8,808 nt of DNA from Actinomycetes bacterium (GTDB taxonomy: Bacteria; Actinomycetota; Acidimicrobiia; Acidimicrobiales; Acidimicrobiaceae). The stretch's first letter is position 1, and every line of letters starts with the position of its first letter. Made by a program: the position numbers and the translations under genes. Where the stretch lies: the NCBI GenBank assembly GCA_021792075.1, contig JAJYVK010000048.1, positions 1 through 8,808 on the forward strand. The letters run 5' to 3'. Of this stretch, positions 1 to 7,130 are shown piece by piece. The notes under the pieces are model-generated. The model did no database searches. It worked only from the letters and a program-made list of their open reading frames with translations, and was not told where the DNA came from.

Positions 1-78
1 GATCCGCATCGAAGATTCGAACCTGATCCTGAACTAAAGCTCTCGAGCGTTCACGACATGGCCGATCTGGTCATCCAT

Positions 79-102
79 AAAACTGTCGCGCCTAGCTTGG
101 CG
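79..102 (-). terminator. Weak terminator-like hairpin at the left end of the cluster
   Basis: CGCC and GGCG (89-92 and 99-102) form a 4-bp stem with a six-base loop immediately after the stop of the 65-codon frame. TTTT follows on the minus strand (82-79), but six bases intervene. The position fits the end of a transcript, but the stem is short and the U-run is displaced. Confidence 0.25.
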
Positions 103-300
103 TCAAAACCGCTCTACGGCCGTTCGACCAGCACCTAGGGCGGCAAGTAAATGATCTTCGGGCCTCAACAACATGACCACGCCAGCCACTTTGCTCAGTC
201 TTAGCTGCCCGGCCGCCTCGATCAATTCGAATTCGTACCGATTAGAAGTAAGTCCACCAGCCTTGCGGAAGGCCGTGCCGATGGTGCACTCGACAATCAA
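103..300 (-). CDS. Possible small gene, 65 residues, overlapping the ATPase stop codon
   Basis: The frame begins with TTG (300-298), overlapping the ATPase TGA stop (299-297) as TTGA, an arrangement typical of translational coupling. I do not recognise the product. It has no signal peptide or membrane segment. Its middle, AAGQLRLSKVAGVVMLLRPEDHLL (residues 29-52), loosely resembles the ending of a TOBE domain, such as VVVCLRPEHIRV in the ATPase itself, but this may be chance. There is no well-spaced ribosome site: GGAGAG directly abuts the start. A short GC-rich inverted repeat follows immediately after the stop. It could be a genuine coupled small protein, the remnant of a longer gene, or noncoding. 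Confidence 0.35.
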   Translation of the reverse strand: MIVECTIGTAFRKAGGLTSNRYEFELIEAAGQLRLSKVAGVVMLLRPEDHLLAALGAGRTAVERF

Positions 301-1439
301 CTCTCCAGGATGATGACGTCTGACGGTTGAACCCAGACAAAGACATCATCTGCTCTGCGTATGCGGACAGAGGCCTCTGATCTGATCCTTAGCTCACACT
401 CTCCCGTTCTGACGACGTGATCTATGCGATCCCCTAGAAACGCGGTTGCCACCAATTTTGCGTCAAAACAATTTACCGGCCTCTCTGCAGGAGCACTGGT
501 GCTTACGCGAATGTGTTCCGGCCTAAGGCAAACGACAACCCGGGATCCCTTTTCCCGTCCCCGCTGGCCGGAGGCACGGATGACTCCGATTCCGGTTTCA
601 ACCTGGACTTCGTCGCCGGACAGAGCGGTAACCGTGCCATCAAGAAAGTTCGCTCCCCCTAAGAAGTCCGCAACATATTGAGTGGACGGGCTTCCATAGA
701 TTTCCCGCGGCGTCCCCAGCTGCACGATCTTGCCGGCATTCATGATCGCAATTCGAGACGAGAGGCTCAAAGCCTCGCCCTGGTCGTGGGTGACGTATAT
801 AGCTGTCACCCCGGTCTCCCTCTGCAGCCTCTTCAACTCCATCCTCATGCTCTCGCGTAGCTTCGCGTCAAGGTTCGAGAGCGGCTCATCCAAAAGGATG
901 ATGGGCGGCTCCGTCACCAGAGCCCTAGCCAGAGCCAGCCTTTGCTGCTGGCCCCCGGAGAGTTGCGTGGCTGAATGGTTCACGTGGGAGATCAGGCCGA
1001 CAGTCTCGAGAATCTGCTCCACACGATCCTTGATCACTGCGGCCGAAGGCCTCTGCTTGCGCGGCAGCACCTCGAAAGGAAATGAAACATTCTTGAAGAC
1101 CGTCATGTGCGGCCAGATGGCATAGGACTGAAACACCATCGAGATTCCGCGCTTTGAGACAGGCACGTTGATGCCCAACTCGCTATCGAAAAGGACCTTG
1201 TCCCTAAGCCGCACGCTACCTGAGTTCGGGTGCTCCAAACCTGCAATCGAGCGCAATGTCGTGGTCTTTCCACATCCTGACGGCCCCAGAAGCGTGAATA
1301 GCTCGCCTTGCTCCACCTCAAATGACACTCCGTCGATTCCACCGGCCCGTCCCCTGCCATCTGGCGTGGATTCTTGCGAACCGGGTCCCTTCGTGACGTC
1401 TACGGAGAAATGCGTCACCAAGTCCTTAACCCAAAGCAC
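297..1439 (-). CDS. ABC transporter ATP-binding protein (FbpC/PotA-like, with TOBE domain)
   Basis: This is the ATPase that powers the importer, binding the EAA loops of the fused permease on the cytoplasmic side. Counting from the GTG at 1439 (380 residues), the motifs are: Walker A GPSGCGKTT (52-60), Q-loop FQSYAIWPHMTVF with Q104, signature LSGGQ (160-164), Walker B IILLDEP (180-186), D-loop SNLDAK, and H-loop His218 in VTHD. A C-terminal TOBE-like region contains VVVCLRPEHIRV. The match to iron/polyamine-type ATPases is close. Unusually, a hydrophilic stretch rich in Gly, Ser, Arg and Pro (about residues 17-34) separates the first two strands. The open frame begins at TTG 1460, just after an in-frame TGA; I prefer GTG 1439 because GGAGG lies ten bases upstream and the protein then begins at the first domain strand. 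It is separated from its permease by two enzyme genes, which is uncommon. Confidence 0.93.
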   Translation of the reverse strand: MLWVKDLVTHFSVDVTKGPGSQESTPDGRGRAGGIDGVSFEVEQGELFTLLGPSGCGKTTTLRSIAGLEHPNSGSVRLRDKVLFDSELGINVPVSKRGISMVFQSYAIWPHMTVFKNVSFPFEVLPRKQRPSAAVIKDRVEQILETVGLISHVNHSATQLSGGQQQRLALARALVTEPPIILLDEPLSNLDAKLRESMRMELKRLQRETGVTAIYVTHDQGEALSLSSRIAIMNAGKIVQLGTPREIYGSPSTQYVADFLGGANFLDGTVTALSGDEVQVETGIGVIRASGQRGREKGSRVVVCLRPEHIRVSTSAPAERPVNCFDAKLVATAFLGDRIDHVVRTGECELRIRSEASVRIRRADDVFVWVQPSDVIILES

Positions 1440-1537
1440 TGACTCTTGCCCTCCACTCAAATATCAACCGTTCATCCCGCCCACAAGTCACTTGAACGCA
1501 CACCGCTCGCACAAATCGACGTAACTTCTTGGACTCA

Positions 1538-3703
1538 TCAATTAGACACCACATTCTCATCTGCAAACATTGCAACATCGACCACGTATGCACCGCTGCC
1601 TTCGGTGCCGACAATCACTGGATTTAGATCCATGCCGACGATCCAGTCGCCATCTCGAGAAATGGCATCGCTGAATGAAGCGATCAGCTGAGAGAGCGCC
1701 TCGACATCGGCAGGCTTGCGGCCGCGAGCACCGTTGAGAGCTGGCCAAATACGCAACTTCTCTAGAATTCGCCGCGCTGCGGAGGGCGAAACCGGCGGAA
1801 GCTCCCACACAGTGTCGCGAAGAATTTCAGCGTAGATCCCACCTGTGCCGACCATCATCAGAGGACCCCACGTCGGGTCTTTCTTCATTCCGAGGATTAT
1901 CTCTACTCCCGAACCCATCATTTTCTGGACCTCGAAATGCAGAGCCGCTCCCGAAGAGGACTGGCCCGAAAGGCGCTGAGACATCTCCTGGCAGGCCTTG
2001 ATTACAGCGCCTTCATCTTTGAGATCGAGAGCGACGCCGCCCACATCAGACTTGTGCACCATGTTTTCCATGACAGCTTTCACCACGACCGGATAGCCAA
2101 GCTCGCTTGCCAGCGAGGCGGCCCTGGCCGAGTCCTCCGCGATGCCGCCTGCCACATAGGGAATGCCCGAATCCGAAAGCCATTTGCGAGCTCGAACAAG
2201 TGGCAAAGCCATAGAGCTTTCATCCATCAATGCGCCTGCCTCAGCCGGAATCGCCTTGGGAGTCTCAGCTGCACTGCTGAGCGAACTAAGCCAAGAGTTG
2301 AACCTGGCCATCGCTAGCACGGCGTTTCTGTAGCTCATCACGAAGGTTACATCAAGCTCCCGAAATAGATCCCACCACGAAAGATCAAAACGCTCATAGG
2401 CCCGCGAAAGGACAAGAGGCACCGTCCCGGCTGATCGAACCAAGTCGATTACGTCTTTGTAAAGAGAGGCGAGAGCAGGCGAAGGCTTGACGGACATGTT
2501 CAATCTGATCGCTAGCACATCGACCGCCTCATCGCTTGCAAGCGCTCTCAGACTCTCCCAAAAGGCATCGGGACGCGTGGTGCGGCTGTTCTGGAGATCC
2601 AATGGGTTGCCGATCAGCGTGGACTTGTTGAGCCCATTCCTCAGAGATGCCAGCGTGGCTGGGTAAAGGGTTGCCAGCTCGAGACCTTCGCGATCCGCAA
2701 TGTCGCAGATGAGGCTGGTCTCTCCGCCGGAGATAGTTGCAAAAGCGGTTCCCAGCCCAGTTAGCTTGGCTGAAGATAGACCCTCTTTTTTGAGACCGTC
2801 GAAAAGCGTGATGGTCTCTACGAAATCATCGATGTCGAAAGCCTCGCTGACCCCCATTCTGCTAAATACCGCCTGCCATCCCTGATTTGGGCTGGAGAGG
2901 CGCCCTGTGTGGGCAATCGAATTGAGCTGCCCGCGCTCGGATGCTCCTATCTTTAGCACTACCACCGGCTTTCGGCTCCTCTGAGCCGCTGCCAGCGCCT
3001 CAGCAAACGCTCTGGGCCTGTCGATGCTCTCGACCACCAGCGCAATGACCCTGGTCTCTGAGTCCTCAGCAAAATGGCTCACCAACTCCGGCAGACCTAT
3101 CACTGCGGCGTTCCCGATTGAAACAGATGCCCGAACACCTATCTGACGATCGCCAAGCATTCCCATGATCACGTTCAGCATGCCACTGGACTGGGCAACC
3201 ACAGATATCCCACCGCTCCTGAGAGGAGTTTGGAGCGTCCCCGCGCACCACATTCCCACCTTTGAAGCGGGACGTATATAACCCAGCGTGTTTGGACCAA
3301 GCATCGTGATTCCCCACTGGCGGGCAAGATCTCCGAGTTCGATCTGGGCCAAGCGTCCTTGCTCGCCCTCATCGGCATACCCGTCGGCAATGACCAGGGC
3401 CGCGCCCACCCCCAACTTCCCAGCAGCTTCGATCACAGCGGCGACCTGGTCGTGGTTGACCAGAACAGCTACCACGTCCGGAGTTTCCTCGAGCTCCTCC
3501 AGAGAGGCAAAGCACCTTAGGCCTGAGATGGTTTCGTACTTGGGATTGATAGGAAATATCTTTGAAGCCGCAAAACCCTGCTGAGCAAGGTTGCCGATCA
3601 GGCTCTTGGAATAGTGGCGGCTCTCTGACGCACCGACGATTGCAATGCTCGTCGGCGAGAACAGCTTCTCCAGGTTATTCGGGCGCACCTTGCGGCTTTC
3701 CAT
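1538..3703 (-). CDS. NDP-forming acyl-CoA synthetase (acetate--CoA ligase, ADP-forming family), single chain
   Basis: Enzymes of this family interconvert acid + CoA + NTP with acyl-CoA + NDP + phosphate through phosphohistidine intermediates. This 721-residue protein carries the fused alpha-beta arrangement: a CoA-binding Rossmann domain starting IAIVGAS (20-26), a succinyl-CoA-ligase-like domain with probable phosphorylated His265 in AHTG, a flavodoxin-like segment with GNPLDL (365-370), and a C-terminal ATP-grasp domain from about 498. The last shows VVVK (K542), HKSDVGGV with His550, GVEIILGMKKDPTWGP (from 599), GTGGIYAEILRD (619-630) and MDLNPV (D692, N694). All key residues seem present. 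The frame can also start at GTG 3709, but the ATG at 3703 is better placed relative to AAGGA nine bases upstream. The acid substrate cannot be read from sequence; the preceding gene suggests a product of that enzyme or the imported acid. A predicted terminator lies directly upstream. Confidence 0.93.
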   Translation of the reverse strand: MESRKVRPNNLEKLFSPTSIAIVGASESRHYSKSLIGNLAQQGFAASKIFPINPKYETISGLRCFASLEELEETPDVVAVLVNHDQVAAVIEAAGKLGVGAALVIADGYADEGEQGRLAQIELGDLARQWGITMLGPNTLGYIRPASKVGMWCAGTLQTPLRSGGISVVAQSSGMLNVIMGMLGDRQIGVRASVSIGNAAVIGLPELVSHFAEDSETRVIALVVESIDRPRAFAEALAAAQRSRKPVVVLKIGASERGQLNSIAHTGRLSSPNQGWQAVFSRMGVSEAFDIDDFVETITLFDGLKKEGLSSAKLTGLGTAFATISGGETSLICDIADREGLELATLYPATLASLRNGLNKSTLIGNPLDLQNSRTTRPDAFWESLRALASDEAVDVLAIRLNMSVKPSPALASLYKDVIDLVRSAGTVPLVLSRAYERFDLSWWDLFRELDVTFVMSYRNAVLAMARFNSWLSSLSSAAETPKAIPAEAGALMDESSMALPLVRARKWLSDSGIPYVAGGIAEDSARAASLASELGYPVVVKAVMENMVHKSDVGGVALDLKDEGAVIKACQEMSQRLSGQSSSGAALHFEVQKMMGSGVEIILGMKKDPTWGPLMMVGTGGIYAEILRDTVWELPPVSPSAARRILEKLRIWPALNGARGRKPADVEALSQLIASFSDAISRDGDWIVGMDLNPVIVGTEGSGAYVVDVAMFADENVVSN

Positions 3704-3729
3704 ATCCACCTATCCTTAGAACTCCATCT

Positions 3730-3759
3730 AAAAAGGGGCCGTCTTTCCTCTCTGCCCCT
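3730..3759 (-). terminator. Probable intrinsic terminator ahead of the acyl-CoA synthetase gene
   Basis: On the minus strand AGGGGC (3759-3754) pairs with GCCCCT (3739-3734) across a 14-base loop, and the stem runs straight into TTTTT (ending at 3730). An A-rich stretch precedes the stem. It lies about 130 bases after the enolase-superfamily stop and only about 27 bases before the synthetase ATG. It could end the upstream transcript, or attenuate read-through into the synthetase and ATPase genes. The stem is only six pairs and the loop is long, so termination may be partial. Confidence 0.55.
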
Positions 3760-3887
3760 CATTTTCCAACAACCACGCCAGCTCGTCTCAAAAAATCTGC
3801 ACTACTGGCACTTTTGATGCACGCCGATCCCTCTGCGATATGTGAGAAGCCGCCCTCTACGGGAGCTCGGCATATCTCGCATCTTCT

Positions 3888-4988
3888 TCAGAGCGCCTCG
3901 GACACCGACACTCCGAAGCCGTGCCCTCCGGGAAGGCTCACCTTGCCATTCTCTATTCGAAGACCTGTAACCGGATCCCCCTCCAGGCGTTCGAACTCTG
4001 CGAGTTCAGCAGGCTCGACCAGATCGTCTATGACAACTGCCAACTGCAGCGCGGCAGCACTGAGCAGCCTGCTGCCTACATGCGCGCCGATCCGCACCTG
4101 CACTCCGGCATCTGAACACATCCGCACCACCTGCGCAGCCTTGTCGATTCCGCCGAGCTTTGGAACCTTGATGCTCACCCCATGAACGGCCTTCTCCCTG
4201 ATCAACTCATCCACCCGCTCTACCGAGTTAGCCGCCTCATCCGCCTCTATCGGAATCGGATTGCGCTCGCGAAGGTACTTCATCCCTTCGATGTCGTCTT
4301 GGGGAACCGGCTGCTCGAACACATCGATGTTGAACTGGGCTATCCGGTTCGAAATCGACAATGCCCCCTCTGCGCTGTAGCTCTGGTTGGCATCGACGGT
4401 CAGGTTGACGCTGGGCCCAACCTTAGTCCGTATCGCTGCAACCCTTTCGAAATCCAGGTCTGCATCCTTGTTGTCCAGCTTGACCTTGAGATCGCGGTAC
4501 CCCTCATCTACGAGCGAAGCCGCCACCTTGGCCATCTCCTCCGGAGACTTCAGAGAGAGTATTCTGGTAACCCTCACCGACTCCCTCCTCAAATCACCCA
4601 GAAGCTCATGAGCTGCGACTTGGTTGGAGCGGGCGACAAGATCGACCAGCGCCATCTGGACTAGAGCACGGGAAGGCCCGACAAGGCTCTCGACCACCGA
4701 GCCATCCTTTGCCGATACCACTTGGGGAAGGATTTTCTCCAGGGCGTCTTTCATATCCCCTAGCCGATACCCGAGGTGCTGGATCTCCCCCACAGAAGCA
4801 GAGCCCACGACTTTGTTTTCGCCGTAGAGCTGGAGGAGAAATCCAGGGCTGGCCGGATTCGCTGCAAGCGCAAAGCGCCAGGTGGGGTCGCTCTTCGGCA
4901 GCTCAAGCCGCACGATCCGAAAACCGGTCAGCCGAGGAGCTGCGCCCAGAAGCCCCTTGGGCGATATGTCATAACCTTTGTTCGACAT
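3888..4988 (-). CDS. Enolase-superfamily enzyme of the muconate-lactonizing subgroup (MR/MLE family)
   Basis: Enzymes of this family use a Mg2+ or Mn2+ ion and lysine bases to abstract the proton alpha to a carboxylate, giving cycloisomerisation, epimerisation or dehydration. The 366 residues contain an N-terminal capping domain (about 20-130) and a C-terminal barrel. The active-site pattern is complete: KVK at 168-170, metal ligands D199 (VDANQ), E225 (FEQP) and D250 (EADE), and the second base K274 in SIKVPKLGG. From memory, these sit one residue beyond the equivalents in Pseudomonas putida muconate lactonizing enzyme (K167, K169, D198, E224, D249, K273); E328 may match its E327. The segment GAHVGSRLLSAAALQLA (301-317) differs from the GxMLE-type motif of classical members, so the substrate is open. 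The start is secure: ATG with AAGGAG seven bases upstream (4996-5001). The ending PGGHGFGV is typical of the family. Confidence 0.9.
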   Translation of the reverse strand: MSNKGYDISPKGLLGAAPRLTGFRIVRLELPKSDPTWRFALAANPASPGFLLQLYGENKVVGSASVGEIQHLGYRLGDMKDALEKILPQVVSAKDGSVVESLVGPSRALVQMALVDLVARSNQVAAHELLGDLRRESVRVTRILSLKSPEEMAKVAASLVDEGYRDLKVKLDNKDADLDFERVAAIRTKVGPSVNLTVDANQSYSAEGALSISNRIAQFNIDVFEQPVPQDDIEGMKYLRERNPIPIEADEAANSVERVDELIREKAVHGVSIKVPKLGGIDKAAQVVRMCSDAGVQVRIGAHVGSRLLSAAALQLAVVIDDLVEPAELAEFERLEGDPVTGLRIENGKVSLPGGHGFGVSVSEAL

Positions 4989-5159
4989 TTCTACTCTCCT
5001 TTTATCGACTCAGATCGATGTGAACCAAGGCCGAACTCTCCCTTTGCCATTGCGGCGGACGTTGCAAGCAAGCGCCTTTTCTGGAATCAATGCCTCGGCG
5101 CGCTCTCAAGGTCAGGAGATTCCTTCCTCCCACGTAGCCGTACGGGCCGCTTGCTCTTT

Positions 5160-6896
5160 TCATACGGCGTCACCAACCGTTACGGCAGCTGGAGCAACTC
5201 TTTGAAACCCTATGAAGCGAAAAGCCAAAAGGCCCACGAGCGCGCTGACAACAAAGATCAATGCACCAAGAGCGCTGACCACGTTGAGATCCCCGTTCAC
5301 AAGCTGATCTAAGAGCAGCGTCGACAGCAGAGGGGTGGCGGCCGTCACCAGTATCGAGGCCATCGCCAGCTCTCTGAACGATGTGAAAAAGACATAGAGA
5401 GAGGTGCCGGTAACAGAGCTTTTCACCAGCGGAAGGACAATCTTGAAGATCACTTGATACCCTGATGCTCCCGAGATTCGTGCCGCCTCTTCGAGTTCTC
5501 CGGAAATCCCGATAAGTGCAGGCCTGACATAGCGGATGCCATACGGGACGAACATGGCCACGAATGCGATTCCTATCGCCAGAAGAGTCCCGAAAAGTGG
5601 AACAGGCGAGTACAGGTAGAAAAGAAGAAACCCGAACCCCATTACGATGCCTGGAATGACAAGGGGGATGTTAGCCATGAAGTTCACAACCCTCGCCAAA
5701 GGGCCCTTTCCCCGGACCGACACCCAAGACGCGAGCAATGTGAGCAACGCCGTGAATATGGCCGCCCCTAGAGCAACCTCGACCGTGTCGCGAATGGCGG
5801 TCATGAAACCTGAAGTGTGCAAAAGCGTCGTGTAGTTGCTCATGGTGAAGCTGCTCGCCCGGAAGGAGGCCCCGATGGTTTTCTGAAACGACGCCAGCAC
5901 GACATATAGACACGGAAGCAGGAAAAAGGCCAGAATTATCAGATTCAAAATTGTTGGAAGCCACCGGAACCGCCCCAGCCGGATCGTCCGATCCACGTTC
6001 CCCCGCCCCGATATCACCTCGAAACGCTTGGTTCCTTTGGTGAACCTCGTTTCGAGCAAGAGAAGCACCACAAGCCCAGCCACCAGCACAACGCCAAAGG
6101 CGGAGGCGATCGAATAGTTGGGGATCAGTGAGCCGTGTATGGAGTTGTAGATCTCTTCGGTGAAGATGCTGGTGCGAGCAGGGACGCCCAGAAGAACCGG
6201 CACCTCGAAGCCTTGTATGGCCCTGATCGCAATGAGAATCACAGCACTCAGAAGCACCGGCTTCAGAAGCGGGATGGTGATCTTTCTCATCACGGTCAAC
6301 CCCCGCCCACCGTGGATCTGCGCCGCCTCTTCGAAGGAGGCATTGAATGATCGGAGCGGGCCTATCAGAAGGAAGAACACTACCGGCACATTGAGCAGGC
6401 CTTCCATTGCGATCATCCCAGGCAGGGTCTCGATGTTGAGAGCCAGATGGAACCCGAGCAGGTGCCTCAACCAAAGGTCTCCAACCCCGTTTCCATTCCC
6501 GAAGAGGATGATCCATCCAATTATGTTCACCAGGCCAGGAACCGCGAAGCCGATGAACGCCACCACATAGCCAAGCCAGCGCATCGCAGCATCGGTTCTG
6601 ATCGTCGACCAGGCGACTATAGAGCCGACAACGAGTGTGACGATGGTGCTTCCTAGGGCGAATTCAAGCGTTTGCACAACGGTTGAGCCAAGCCCGTTGT
6701 GGGTTATCGAGCGGTAGCCGCTCAAAGAGAAGTTCAGGCCAAGGGAGATCCCGGAGACAAAGCTCTTCCAGAACATCACAAAGAGCGGAGGAATCGTCAG
6801 ATAGGCAAGGACGAGCAGGACTATGACCGCCAGAGCCGACTCTGCCCCCCCAATATTTTTCATCGAAGCGCGCAACCGTTGCGCCAAAGCCTTCAA
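5160..6896 (-). CDS. ABC transporter permease, two fused permease domains (FbpB-type)
   Basis: This membrane protein forms the whole translocation channel of the importer. It carries two binding-protein-dependent transport domains in one chain, with about 12 hydrophobic segments in two sets of six. Each half has a cytoplasmic EAA loop that docks the ATPase: EEAAQIHGGRG followed by ITIPLLKP (about 189-212), and EEAARISGASG followed by IVLPLVKS (about 469-493). FbpB-type permeases normally have this duplicated architecture, and a length near 580 is usual. The start is uncertain. The frame opens at a TTG at 6926, just after an in-frame TGA, but no spaced ribosome site is seen there. I prefer the TTG at 6896, which has GGGGGAG five bases upstream (578 residues). 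An ATG at 6863 is the third option. The gene follows the binding-protein gene and precedes the enolase-superfamily gene. Confidence 0.93.
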   Translation of the reverse strand: MKALAQRLRASMKNIGGAESALAVIVLLVLAYLTIPPLFVMFWKSFVSGISLGLNFSLSGYRSITHNGLGSTVVQTLEFALGSTIVTLVVGSIVAWSTIRTDAAMRWLGYVVAFIGFAVPGLVNIIGWIILFGNGNGVGDLWLRHLLGFHLALNIETLPGMIAMEGLLNVPVVFFLLIGPLRSFNASFEEAAQIHGGRGLTVMRKITIPLLKPVLLSAVILIAIRAIQGFEVPVLLGVPARTSIFTEEIYNSIHGSLIPNYSIASAFGVVLVAGLVVLLLLETRFTKGTKRFEVISGRGNVDRTIRLGRFRWLPTILNLIILAFFLLPCLYVVLASFQKTIGASFRASSFTMSNYTTLLHTSGFMTAIRDTVEVALGAAIFTALLTLLASWVSVRGKGPLARVVNFMANIPLVIPGIVMGFGFLLFYLYSPVPLFGTLLAIGIAFVAMFVPYGIRYVRPALIGISGELEEAARISGASGYQVIFKIVLPLVKSSVTGTSLYVFFTSFRELAMASILVTAATPLLSTLLLDQLVNGDLNVVSALGALIFVVSALVGLLAFRFIGFQRVAPAAVTVGDAV

Positions 6897-7030
6897 CCCA
6901 ACTCCCCCCACATAGAGATCTGCCAACCCCCGTCACTCGAAATGACCTTACTCACGCTCCCATGTCCACCCATAGAAAGCTCCACCCTGCCAAGCAATCC
7001 CACGGGGCCAACCCAGCAGCTGCGAACCCC

Positions 7031-7044
7031 GTCAACAGGTTGAC
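7031..7044. repeat. Short palindrome GTCAAC-AG-GTTGAC in the gap before the permease
   Basis: Two perfect 6-base arms flank two bases. The palindrome lies in the 234-base gap between the binding-protein stop and the preferred permease start, downstream of the 15-bp hairpin. A second inverted repeat (ACGGGG at 7002-7007 with CCCCGT at 7027-7032) overlaps its edge. It could be a regulator site or a minor RNA fold. No clear promoter is seen beside it. Short palindromes of this size also occur by chance. Confidence 0.3.
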
Positions 7045-7077
7045 ACGCCCGCCGGCTGCTTCCTCTAGGCCCAGTTC

Positions 7078-7115
7078 ATTCGAGCCAGATGCGAACCGCA
7101 GCATCTGGCTCGAAT
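7078..7115 (-). promoter_or_regulatory. Perfect 15-bp inverted repeat (mRNA hairpin) between binding-protein and permease genes
   Basis: Arms at 7078-7092 (ATTCGAGCCAGATGC) and 7101-7115 are exact reverse complements, separated by eight bases. The hairpin begins 15 bases after the binding-protein stop. No U-run follows on the minus strand, so it is not a classical intrinsic terminator. Its position is the usual one for a 3'-stabilising or partially terminating hairpin that keeps binding-protein mRNA more abundant than permease mRNA. The structure is seen directly; the role is inferred. Confidence 0.75.
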
Positions 7116-7130
7116 CCAACAAAGTCGGAC

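Noticed and set aside
1..40. A tRNA-like T-loop (GGTTCGAATC on the minus strand).
   Set aside because: The flanking bases give only three pairs of a T-stem, and no acceptor, anticodon or D-arm can be drawn around it.
3799..3822. Three GCAC repeats at 9- and 11-base spacing and a six-base A run (3790-3795) in the gap before the synthetase gene.
   Set aside because: The repeats are only four bases and unevenly spaced, and the A run has no adjoining stem.
3562..4185. A 207-codon open frame on the plus strand.
   Set aside because: It lies antisense to two genes with intact motifs, and its Ser/Pro/Thr-rich composition looks like a reverse-frame artefact.
5671..6516. A 281-codon frame on the minus strand inside the permease gene.
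   Set aside because: It is out of frame within a clear membrane protein, is rich in Arg, Gly and His, and shows no domain.
6664..6936. A GTG at 6936 with an AAGG site nine bases upstream as a gene start.
   Set aside because: It opens a frame shifted from the permease, and its translation is a shadow of the first membrane segments.
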